Shown here: positions 50,023 through 59,853 of the stretch, piece after piece | Position numbering within the stretch: position 1 is the stretch's first letter | How the letters are laid out: each line of letters begins with the position of its first letter | Assembly (NCBI GenBank): GCA_036873135.1 | Contig: JAPTYO010000026.1 | Coordinates: forward strand, 910,001-974,000 | Length of the DNA stretch: 64,000 nt | Source: Clarkia xantiana subsp. parviflora | Taxonomy: Eukaryota > Streptophyta > Magnoliopsida > Myrtales > Onagraceae | Reading direction: 5' to 3' | Translations under genes and position numbers: made by a program | The notes under the pieces: generated by a model | What the model was told of the DNA's origin: nothing | Seen by the model: the letters and a program-made list of their open reading frames with translations, nothing else | Database searches by the model: none

Positions 50023-51276
50023 ATGAATAAATATGATCCCTCGAGATCCCTTTTTCTTTACAAGAACTCGTCCTGGTATTACCATCATAAAAAAGACCTA
50101 CAAATCGATTGTCGACCTTATGTGCCCAAAATGGCAATAAAGCCTAAGTACGGCGACAACTCGATCGAAGAAAGCGGTCTACAAACTGATTGTCGACCTT
50201 ATGTGCCCAAAATGGCAATAAAGCCAAGGTACGACGACAACTTGATCGAAGAAAGCGTTCTACAAATCGATTGTAGACCTTATGTGCCCAAAATGGCAAT
50301 AAAGCCTAGGTACGGCGACAACTCGATCGAAGAAAGCGGTCTACAAATCGATTGTCGACCTTATGTGCCCAAAATGGCAATAAAGCCTAGGTACGGCGAC
50401 AACTCGATCGAAGAAAGCAGTCTACAAATTGATTGTCAACCTTATGTGCCCAAAATGGCAATAAAGCCTAGGTACGGCGACAACTCGATCGATGAAAGCG
50501 GTCTACAAATCGATTGTCGACCTTATGTGCCCAAAATGGAAATAAAGCCTAGGTACGGCGACAACTCGATCGAAGAAAACGGTCTACAAATCGATGGTCG
50601 ACCTTATGTGCCCAAAATGGCAATAAAGCCTAGGTACAGCGACAACTCGATCGAAGAAAGCGGTCTACAAATCAATTGTCGACCTTATGTGTCCAAAATG
50701 GCAATAAAGCCTAGGTACGGCAACAATTCGATCGAAGAAAGCGGTCTACAAATCAATTGTCGACCTTATGTACCCAGAATGGCAATAAAGCCTAGGTACG
50801 GCGAAAAATCGATCGAAGAAAGCGGTCTACATATCGATTGTCGACCTTATGTGCCCAAAATGGCAATAAAGCCTAGGTACGGCGACAACTCGATCAAAGA
50901 AAGCGGTCTACAAATTGATTTTCGATCTTATGTGCCCAAAATGGCAATAAAGCCTAGGTACGGCGACAACTTGATCGAAGAAAGCTGTCTACAAATCGAT
51001 TGTCGACCTTATGTGCCCAAAATGGCAATAAAGCCTAGGTACGGCGACAACTCGATCGAAGAAAGCGGTCTACAAATCGATTGTCGACCTTATGTGCCCA
51101 AACTGGCAATAAAACCTAGGTACGACGACAACTCAATCGAAGAAAGCAGTCAACAAATCGATTGTCGACCTTATGTACCCAAAATGGTAATAAAGCCTAG
51201 GTACGGCGACAACTCGATCAAAGAATTAAAGGTCTACGGATCAATTGTCGACCTCATGTGCCCAAAATGGCAATAA
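50023..51276 (+). repeat. 81-base minisatellite of element C with continuous 27-residue-repeat frame
   Basis: Fourteen full units and a partial one from about 50097, each of 81 bases (LQIDCRPYVPKMAIKPRYGD plus NSIEESG when translated). Because 81 is a multiple of three and the unit lacks stops in this frame, a 417-codon frame stays open. Unit differences mostly change amino acids. It occupies the slot of the other minisatellites, after pol and before the antisense gene, so it is probably non-coding. Confidence 0.9.
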
Positions 51277-51479
51277 CATTGGTACGGCGACAATTTGATT
51301 AAAGGTACAAATCGACGTTTACGAAATATTAACGATTAACATTACTCGATCAAAGCGGCAAATAAGTTTAGGCACGTTATATGATTATGAAAACTACGAG
51401 TAGTAAGACTTTTATTACAAAAGGGAGATCTATTACATAAGGGATCACCCCGGAGAGAAGCATCCTAGAAAGTAAGTGT
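51277..51479. other. End of minisatellite region of C
   Basis: Degenerate repeat edge and non-coding sequence. No gene was recognised. Confidence 0.5.
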
Positions 51480-52887
51480 TTAGAAAGACTTTTTTCTCTT
51501 AGAAGAAGCAACAAAACCCTCATCCCCTTCGGTAGGAATTTCCAAAAATTGCTGAAGAAGAGGAACTTGAGAAAGGGGAAGTCGGGCTAATACGCTCTCA
51601 GATTTACTATGATCTCCTTCAAAGAAGGAAAAAGCAAGTTCAAAACGGCTATGACGGCATCTTATTCAAAAGCAGAACTCGCTTTGTAATTTTCTACAGC
51701 CCTGGCCTCAGACTTCCTCAAGATTGACATCTCCTTTTGCAACACATCAACCCTCTCGCGGAGTATTATATTCTTGACGTTAAGGTTATCCTTCTCCTTT
51801 TTCTTCCTCTCCAACAAATGGTGATGCTCTTTCATCAAGGAAATAGAGCTCTGCGGAGAATCTTCGCACTTTTGGAGGTCTCGACGCAAATAGGAAGAGG
51901 TTTCGTTTGCTAGTCGAAGATCCTCTCTCAATTTGGCGTTCTCCTACTGAAGATCTCGAACTATTCCTACGATTTCAGGAGACGCTGAAATCTTACTCTC
52001 CCGGGTCGCCTGTGACTCCTTGAGAAGGTCAATCACCAAGCGAGAAAATTGGAAGGAATCTCGGGAAGCCTATGGGAAGAAATAAGAGGAAGGTCAAACC
52101 AATACAAACAAAAGAGCTTCAATAAGCACGCTAAGAAAGTCACGCTTACTTCAGCCTGTCTCAGAAGAAAAAGGCGAGTAGCCTTTTCTACATCTTCTGT
52201 ATTCGTCGCTAGACGACGACGATCCTGAGGAGGGATGGAAGCATTCAATAAATGAAGAGCCAAATCCGGATTGGCGATCAAGTACCCTTCTTTAAGACAA
52301 TACCCCTGCAAAAAGTGAAGATGATTCTAATCCTTCGAAAAATTAGCAGATTGGCTAAACATCATGTCCCAGGTAAAAGGAGGACCTCCGTAACTTGGAC
52401 GATCACTAGAAGACGCCTCAGCATGAGAAGGGAACAGTCGAGTGGACGCTCCAGTTTGAGGAGGTAGGCGAGTCAATGACCCGACACAAGGTGGTGGCGC
52501 CTCAGCGCGAGGTGGGGATGGATCGGTTGACGAAGAAGATGAATCCCCACCTCGCCTTCCTTTCCGCCAGGTACCCTTATCCTGGTTGGAACGACGAGAG
52601 GTATTCTTCATCTCGCCTTCATTCGGAGACCATCTTGGAGGTTACTTTGCAACCGAATGAATGGCCTCAACGTCGATAGGAGTATCGATTGACGCTCCAC
52701 TATTGGCCTCCTTAGATGGGGGGGGGGGGCAGAAGAAGCTCGTGCCATGACCTGGCGATGATTACGGAGAATCGCGTGGATAAAATATGAAAAAAAAGGA
52801 AAAAAATATGCATCAAAAGAGTAAGGTGGCAACCTCGAAAAGAAAATACTGCCAGAATACCTGAGGGAGGATGACCAGCCATGGTAC
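51480..52887 (-). pseudogene. Antisense gene remnant of element C
   Basis: The minus strand keeps the coiled-coil part (51662-51931, RLANETSSYLRRDLQK and LRERVDVLQKEMSIL), an exon matching the linker of D and A (LQGYCLKEGYLIANPDLALHLLNA, cf. LQGFSVRRGNLQPDLAQHLLAG), and a Ser/Pro-rich piece. It ends ASSKRKKSF with a stop at plus 51480. The N-terminal domain with GIRFPFC seen in A and D is absent. A G12 run at 52718-52729 interrupts the proximal part, which begins MARASSAPPPHLRRP. Several exons and introns are likely, with borders unclear. Confidence 0.65.
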
Positions 52888-53295
52888 TGGTTATTCAAAA
52901 AATAATCTCCTTCCTAGAAGTCCAACCAAATCAATGGGGAAAACAAAGAAATAGAGAAAGGGAGGCAGTATTTATACCCCAAAACCTCCCCAGAGGGAGG
53001 TAACTTCCCAAGGAAGCTTTCCCGAGGACGATCATTCATTGGTTTGTCTACTGGCAATATAGTCGTTACCGTACACCTGTCAAAAGATTTCTTAAAGTAA
53101 CTCTCCAGCTTCTCCCAAATCAACGGCCTGGAATGCCATAGGGACTAGCATCTCGCCTCGACTAAAGGTATCCGTTTTTAGCCTATCCAACCGAGGTTAA
53201 GTGAACTAATAGAGACGGAATCTCGCTTGAACATGTTCAAGAATTATACTCGACTCAAGACCTCCACTTCATAAATGAAGCTGACGACTTAAGTC
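52888..53295. other. 3' non-coding region of element C
   Basis: Non-coding sequence before the PPT. No gene was recognised. Confidence 0.5.
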
Positions 53296-53306
53296 TCGGG
53301 GGTAAG
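53296..53306 (+). promoter_or_regulatory. Polypurine tract of element C
   Basis: TCGGGGGTAAG just before the 3' LTR. Confidence 0.7.
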
Positions 53307-54092
53307 TGTTGGGTTACGACTAAACGAAAAAGACTAGAGCCAAGTACGTTTATTGGCGAGATTGACGAATCGACGACCAACCTTGTTTGGAATGGTGAAT
53401 CAAAGGTAAAAGGTCGACTATCATCTTTTGAGGAAGTCGACTTTCAGAACATGATTAATAAAGATAGAAGCGACCAAGCTACCGGACGTCTATTTTAAAA
53501 AGTAAGTCGAATCGACCATTAAAAGCTATTTTAGAAGTAAACCTTCCTCCTAAGGAAAGGTACAGGTGGCGACCTGCTTCCACCGCCCCAGGAGTAAACT
53601 TTCCTCCTAAGGAAAGGTACATGTGGCGACCTGCTTCCACCACCCTAGAAGTAAACCTTCCTCCTAAGGAAAGGTAGAGGTGGCGACCTGTTTCCTATGT
53701 TGAAGGAAAAAACCTCCTTGACTAAGGAAGGATGAGCTGGAAACTTGCTTGTCACCTACTTAAGCCACCTCTGAACAAAACCCTCCTCGGAGGGTAACTG
53801 CCCTACGAAGTCGGTAACATTTTCCCTATAAATAGGAACTCACTTTCATTATTTAAGTTAGAAGATCTATCAATTACTCTATATTAGTCTCTCAATATCC
53901 ATTACTGAATTAAGCTTCGGAGTGGAATCAGGGGCCATCCCCACCTCTTTTCAGGTCCTCGCCTAGCACAAAGCAACCAAAGGAAACTAAGTGTCCACGC
54001 GACCAAGAAAGATACATGAGTGAGCTAGCTCCCTGTGAGACTTAGAATTCCACTACTCGAAGTTCCAAGGCCACGTCATTTTTATCCCAACA
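53307..54092 (+). repeat. 3' LTR of element C
   Basis: 786 bases, TGTTGGGTTACGAC to TATCCCAACA, TATAAATA at 53827-53834. It has three 57-base units against four in the 5' LTR and shows the empty site of the solo LTR (GGCCATCCCCACC). The right TSD, AGGTG, is 54093-54097. Confidence 0.88.
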
Positions 54093-54545
54093 AGGTGTAA
54101 AGTTGAAATTTACACCCCCTCCATGTATGTAGGCCTCTTCTTCTTTGAACTCTTCATTCTGCTGTCTCTTTTCTTCTTCGAATGCCTTGTCCAACTTCTC
54201 TTTAAGTTCGCGCATCGTGCTTGTCATCACTACCTCATAATGACCTCCAAAAGCCTCGAAGGAGGTTGGATGCATGTTTCTAAGGAAATCTCTTACAGCC
54301 TCCCCTCTTGTTACCTCCATACTGGCCCCATATTCCACGAATCTTTGGAAGTAACTTGTAAGGGGTTCTTCTGGCATTTGCTTCACGTCCTCTATATACC
54401 TGAAGCCTCTTTCAATTGATCTTTTCGCTCTCCTTCCATTTTCATTATCTGGCTGCCAGGGTATGCTTGTTACCCTTACAACCTTTCCATTTCTTGTTCT
54501 CTTGGCCAAGCTTCCCAATATCTGCTTGCTAAGGCGGAGTGTAAC
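54093..54545 (-). pseudogene. gag: Second gag-like gene of element B, N-terminal half
   Basis: On the minus strand: RSIERGFRYIEDVKQMPEEP, LTSYFQRFVEY, GEAVRDFLRNMHPTSFEAFG, TSTMRELKEKLDKAFEEE and GGGVNFNFTP. This is a plant Ty3/gypsy gag pattern, and it continues into 26709-26470 across element C. It lies just downstream of the B protease, where reverse transcriptase would be expected. Its own start and its relation to the first gag of B are unclear. Confidence 0.75.
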
Positions 54546-55425
54546 TCCTACCTTTTTTCTTTCCTTGCCTTAGCTGTTTTTCCTTTTCTTTTTGAGAGCT
54601 CTTTCTCTGTCTGCCCCCTATCGTCACCATTTCTACTGTGTCTGATTGTTGTGACCTACGTCTCATGGAATTTACATAACACTGCCTTGCGGTGCGCTGA
54701 TCACCCAAGACTTCTCCTATTCCATTCTCGGTGATGTACTTTAACTTTTGGTGGACTGTTGAGGGTACAATCTCATATGGGTTTATTGTGGTTCTCCCTA
54801 GGATCTCGTTGTAAGCTCCCAAGTTTTCCATTACCAAAAAGTTCACGTTGATCATCAGCTGTGTCCACCTTTGTCCCAGTGTTACTGGTAGAGTTATCAT
54901 GCCTAGAGGGTAACTTGTCGCCCCTGAGAATCTGACTAGAGGAAGGTTCACCGGTTTGATATCTGCTTTGGTTTTCCCTATCTCTTCAAGCACGCACATT
55001 TTCAGTATATCTGCCGAACTTCCTCCATTGACGAGTATTCTTTTCACATCGAAGTTGTCAATGTCCATTGTAATCACTAAGGCATCGTCATGTGGGAAGA
55101 CGATATGACTCTTGTCCTTCTCACATAATTCAATTACCGTTTCCTTTTCCTCCCTTGCATTTGCCGCTGATCTGCCCGCCCCGATTCCACCGTGAATCAT
55201 GTTGATTGTCCTCCTTTTTGTGGGTAAGGGGTGGTAATCGGCTTTCTCTTTTCCTTTGTCCTTTTTCATTGGCCTTGCGGGTGCACTGCTGCCCCCGTGA
55301 TCCACGAATTGCTTCAATTCTCCCCTTTGCAATGCATTGCTTATGCTCAACTTTAGACTAAAATTCGTTTGTGTCATGGCCATGTGCTTCATGGTTATCA
55401 CACCATTTTTCCTTTTCAGTCCCAA
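54546..55425 (-). pseudogene. pol: Protease region of element B
   Basis: Minus-strand frame with TKRRTINMIHGGIGAG, IVFPHDDALVITMDIDNFDV, RILVNGGSSADILKM, SGATSYPLGMITLPV and LGAYNEILGRTTINPYEIVP. This matches the protease of A and D, but the catalytic Asp is Asn (VNGGSS). The zinc knuckle upstream is frameshifted. The frame ends GRSYTPP at about 54529, without any RT. Confidence 0.85.
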
Positions 55426-55544
55426 CCATTGGGGCTCTCCACCTTGCTGGGGGTGTCCATATCTTCAAATTCCTCATTTCTCTTAATACAACTGCCCGGT
55501 TGTATTCAACGGTTTGAACTTGATGTTGTTGATTTCTCTTGCTC

Positions 55545-57222
55545 TCAGCTGCTCACCTGTATGATTCTTGTCTGGGGCGGACGCCAGTCATGTTGCCTAA
55601 TGGGCTGGGGGACCTGAGGTGGTTTTCCTCTGTTTGGCTTTCCGTTCTCTTCCTTGGTGGCCTGAATCTCTGCCCTCTTGATCATTCTGTGCTTTTCCAG
55701 GTCAATATGGGTTTTTACCCTTGCTGCGAGCTCTTCCAGTGTGTCGTCGGGTTTTTTAGCCATCTTTTCTGGCAAGGTTGAACCAAAGCGTCCGAGGTTT
55801 CTTATGAAAGCCCTTATGATCTCGCCCTCAGTTATGTCCCCTTGTATATCAGCTAGGTTCTGGTTGAACCTAGTGTAATAGTTTGCTAACGTCTCTTCAT
55901 GCTCTTGCTTCATGTCATCAAGTGAACTTGTTCCCTTAAGTAGCTTCCTTTCTCCTAGGTACATTTGGAGGAACTTAGCTTTGAGTTGTGCCCATGAATA
56001 GATGCTCTCAGTTGGTAGGCTGAAGAACCAGTGAGATGCTACCTCTGATAACGTATTTGGGAACAACAACGCCTTGTAGTGGTCATTCGTAGTCCTACCC
56101 AAGAGGGAGGCCTCATGTGCTGTTGGATGTGCTCCAAGGGGTCAGTCTTGCCATTATACTTTTCTATCTTTATAGAGTGCAACGCATCAGGCACTTTGTT
56201 GTTCTCCGGTTCCCTAGTGAAAGGGTGATTCGTGTTATCACTCAGCCAATGCAATCCATTCGTTTTGGATTCATTAATCTTCTTCGCAATCATTGTCTCT
56301 ATGTCCTTCTGAGTTAGCATCACTGGTGATGGGCTATAGTTCCTTTGGGGTCCATCATAGCTTATCACCGGGCTTGCAGGGACTCCATGTCCGTGATGAT
56401 AAGGACTGTACGTGTAATGTGGGTATTCCTGTGGGGGTGAATGCTTGAACTTTTGCCTCCTTGAGTGCTGTGGCTGTGCATTGTCCCTCAATGGGATGTA
56501 AGTCCATGCTCCTTGGGGTGCTTGAGGTTGCATTGGAGGGACGAAATGTTGTCTATCTCTCGGAGGTGGTACTTGCTCGTTTCTGCCTTGAATTTCACGC
56601 TGCCCAGTTGGAGGGTGCGTGCGTTGTTCTTCCTCTGGGATCTGCTCTTCCTACTGATACTTCTCTCCTTGTGGGTGTTCATTCGCCTGCGGGTGTTGCT
56701 CCGCTTGTGCATACTGTCTTTCCTGCCTGTTTCTCATAGCCTCTCTATATGCCAAAAGCTCATCTAGTGCGTTCATGAATCCTGGGGTCACTGATGGTGC
56801 TCCCTGCGAATGCACTGGCCTCGTGTTAGTGGTGTGAGCCCGGTTATTGTTTCCTTGTGCTGGCATGCCGTAAGGATACTCTTGAGGAAGCTCTTCATAG
56901 TGGTACCCCTGCGGGGTTGCCGTATATTGATATCCTTGAAACGGTAGCCCCTGTCGTGCCCCCTGTTCTTGTGGTCGCAGATTATAGGGGTCGAGGCAGT
57001 GGAGGACTCGGCCCCAGCTGGGCGTGATGGTCCCCCTTGATTGTTTACTTGTGGAGCTTGGGGTGTTGCTTGATGCGCGGGGTGTACAGGTTGCCCCTGA
57101 GGAGTGGGTTGTCTAGCCGGGGGTACAGGCTGTCTTCTCTGATTGTTCGGTTGCCTACCACCCCCCGGTGGACGGTCGTCTCTTGAGGGCAGGCTATTAG
57201 TCATAGATCGTGTGATTGCCAT
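55545..57222 (-). pseudogene. gag: gag of element B
   Basis: It starts MAITRSMTNSLPSRDDRPPG at 57222, after the PBS. A Pro/Gln-rich N-terminus is followed, after frameshifts near 56900-56600 and 56090, by DALHSIKIEKYNGKTDPLEHI and the gag domain (HWFFSLPTESIYSWAQLKAK, HEETLANYYTRFNQNLADI, IRAFIRNLGRFG). A Lys-rich tail ends near 55545. The capsid domain is recognisable, but the frame is broken at least twice. Confidence 0.85.
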
Positions 57223-57240
57223 GCTTTTTCTATTCGAAGC

Positions 57241-57256
57241 CCACGGACGGCGCCAA
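57241..57256 (-). promoter_or_regulatory. Primer binding site of element B
   Basis: The minus strand reads TGGCGCCGTCCGTGGG, one base different from the PBS of A, C and D, two bases inside the LTR. It fixes the orientation of B. Confidence 0.85.
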
Positions 57257-57258
57257 GT

Positions 57259-57998
57259 GTTAAGACGTGTCCCTCGGGTTGGTGATTTTCTGACCCAAGT
57301 GGCACTTCTTACGGGTTATTCGCTCTCTTTCTTGATCTCTAGCTTGTCTGTCTGATCTGTTCCTTCGCTTCCTATCGACCTGCACAAGGCGCAGTACCAG
57401 CACGGAGAGGGGGGGTGGTGCTCGGTGAACCCTCTCCGATGCTTAAGTAAGTCTGAGTTCTCTAGAGAGATAAAATCTTAGAGAGAAGGCAGAGCTAAAC
57501 GTGCAAAGATGTAAACTTGTTCGAATGAATGGGACTTATGGAGTATATATAGGCAACAGTGTCATTAAGGTGGCTTAATGACACTGTTAATCCCTAAACG
57601 CACTTAAGTAACACATAATGACAAGATTAAACCCTTAATATCATGGAGAGGTGAGTGGAATAGTTTAAGTCTATGTCGGGTAAAAAAGGACACCGGGGCC
57701 CTGGGGGTCGGACGAGAAATCCGACTCCCAAGGCTTGGGATCGGGTGGACTTGCCCAACCTCTCATAGGAGGGGTGGGGCAGCCCACCTAATCCCTCCTA
57801 GGAGGGATCGAGTGAGGCCACCCGATCTCACCTAGGTGAGACTATTGGATGGGCCCGGACGAGTACTTTGGTCCGTCCGGGCCGTTCGTGCTATTGGTGG
57901 AGTGTTCGGGTTAAAGTTTCGATTTACAATCGTAACCGGGGCGGTCAAAATAAGACAATCTGAAGGGAGACGGGTTCAAATTGGGCGTATATCGACCA
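57259..57998 (-). repeat. 5' LTR of element B
   Basis: 740 bases, plus-strand ends TGTTAAGACG and ATATCGACCA, with TATATATA at 57544-57551. It differs from the other LTR at roughly two dozen places by eye. Confidence 0.85.
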
Positions 57999-58503
57999 GG
58001 CTCTATTTATAGAGTTCCTATTGAACCGCCCCGGTTCCAGTGCTTTCCAGGTCCGGTTGTGGCAGCCTTGTAATATAAATTTGCCTTGACCGTAAATATG
58101 GTGCATTTGACCTCGGTTCGACCGTAGGTGAGATTAATATGATTAAGTGTTGTGAGAATGGCCTCCGAGGGCGAGCCCCGGGCGAAATATCGTCCGGGGA
58201 TAGGGGTTTGGACGAGTGGCACTTGTTCGAACGAAAGGGGGATACCCGAGAAGGTATCCCCGAGACTTCGTTCAGGTCACCCGAGTGAGGTAGCCTCGCT
58301 TGGGTAACCCGAGCAAGGATGCGGTGCTCGGGTTACCTCCGAGGGCCTTTTTCCCTCGGGGTCCTCCGAGTGGGTTTCGCCACTCGGGTGTTTTCGGGCC
58401 TAAGTGTTGGACCTCGGGTGTACGTTTTCCAAGTTTCGAATTATAATCGATTGTGGCACAACTACCGGGTCCAATTTATAATATCTTGGGCGTATATCTA
58501 ACA
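57999..58503 (-). repeat. Right fragment of the 3' LTR of element E
   Basis: Starts with GGCTC, the right TSD of B, then TATTTATAGAG (TATA-like). It ends GGGCGTATATCTAACA at 58503, the same end motif as LTR B, and is followed by a PPT. With 20364-20438 it forms one LTR split by B. Confidence 0.7.
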
Positions 58504-58513
58504 TTTTCCCCCT
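58504..58513 (-). promoter_or_regulatory. Polypurine tract of element E
   Basis: The plus strand TTTTCCCCCT directly follows the LTR end. Confidence 0.7.
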
Positions 58514-59853
58514 AGTCAAGAAATAGTTTAACCTTTGCTTGACTCTATTTTTGCGGAGTATCGTCCAAGCGGGTTGTGAGAGGTACATTTATGACGATCC
58601 CGAGTTTTATCTGGTAGTACTCGAGAAGCGTCGCGATTTTCCTTGCCCCCTGTTCAGAGAAGCTTGATGCATACATGAGTAGCTTAAGAAAATTTTACGT
58701 CATAGAGTGATATTATATGAGGGTAAGAATTACGAGCATTGGTCTCGTTTTACTAAGCCTTTGGACTGTGTCCTTTTATTCATGTCTCCCTTTTATTGGA
58801 GTATTTTTTAGAAAAAAACCCCTAGTATATCCTTTTATAAGGTATGTCATAGGCTTCCCTGTATTATTTTGCCTCCATCTCCTCCTTTTTGACCTAGGTT
58901 TTCTTCTCCTCCTCCATTTTCAATTTTGCTGCTCAATCAAGTCACCACACCTCACATGGAGTTTGGTTTGGTTTGATTTGGTTTGGGTGGCTTGGACCGG
59001 CCGGCGGGAGGGCTCGACTTGACTCGAAACGGCGGGGAACAAGCGGGGCACGACACGGGGCGGGAGGGCTCCGACGGCTGGGGCTCTGGCGCACGGCAGA
59101 CGGGGAAACGGAGGCGGGGCGTCTAGACGGCGGTCAGATCCAAGCGAGCTCAGCCTCGTCGGGAGCAGGGATCTCCGGCGACAGACGGTAGCTCCGGCGG
59201 TGGGGGGTCGGGTCGATCCGGCCTTCGGTTCAGTCCGATTTTTTCCGGTTTGCACGTTTTGACCCGGTTCTCGTCAATTGGGTACTCTCCTTTTACTTAC
59301 TATAAAAGCTAGAGCTTTCCATACATATTTTAATTGCTTTATGTGCATTGTTGATTGGAAAGTGGAGGATTATCCCTTGTTGTTGAGCTTGGAGTACTTT
59401 TGAGGTGAGTATTCGACTGCTCGAATTTGATATAAGTGTTGTTCCCTTTAGGATTGATAGTTGCCTTGTCTAGGTCACCTTGTGCTTGCATGATTCATAC
59501 ATAGCTTGTTGTAGGTGTTTAATTCTCCCTTGGACTACCTTAGGTAGTGTTGGGGTGGTTTTGCTTGCCTCCCTCTTTGGGGGGTTTGTAATATTTACTT
59601 ATCCATCATAGTCTTTCCTTTAATAAATAGTATCATCCATGCACTTGTATTTGTCCCCGTAGTAAGCATTTGATCTTCGCGCATTTTGGGATGTACCCCT
59701 ATGTAGGTTGCTCTTGATAGATTAGTATGGTACCTTGAGGTGGGGTTGATAATTTCTGATGTGTCGTCGTTCTTCCTTTCAATTGTCAGGTGTTGTCTTG
59801 AAGCTTTTCGACCGTCCACAGGCTAAGAAGCGTTGCATCCTTTCTCCTTTATA
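58514..59853 (+). other. Leader and promoter region of the antisense gene of E
   Basis: Non-coding. A GC-rich block at about 58980-59260 (GGCCGGCGGGAGGG, GGCGGGGAACAAGCGGGGCA) corresponds to the one in B. TATAAAAG at 59301-59308 and TTATAAGG near 58836 are candidate TATA motifs. The stretch from 59310 to the ATG is T- and G-rich like an intron and ends with acceptor-like GTCCACAG at about 59820. Confidence 0.5.

Larger units (their letters stand above)
26710..54092 (+). mobile_element. LTR retrotransposon C, defective, split by element D
   Basis: LTRs 26710-28139 and 53307-54092 share TGTTGGGTTACGA and GATCCCAACA-type ends. The flanks AGGTA and AGGTG are a one-mismatch TSD. Without D and the solo LTR the copy is about 6.6 kb. 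It has a PBS, gag, a protease remnant, an 81-base minisatellite and an antisense gene remnant. RT, RNase H and integrase are missing. Confidence 0.85.
20439..57998 (-). mobile_element. LTR retrotransposon B, minus orientation, split by element C
   Basis: The LTRs 20439-21183 and 57259-57998 share TGTTAAGACGTGTCCCTCGG and TTGGGCGTATATC. The PBS (plus 57241-57256) and PPT (plus 21184-21195) show minus orientation. Without the nested C element the copy is about 10.2 kb. From its 5' end it carries gag, protease, a second gag-like gene, a minisatellite and the antisense gene. I find no reverse transcriptase, RNase H or integrase, so it is non-autonomous or deleted. Confidence 0.85.
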
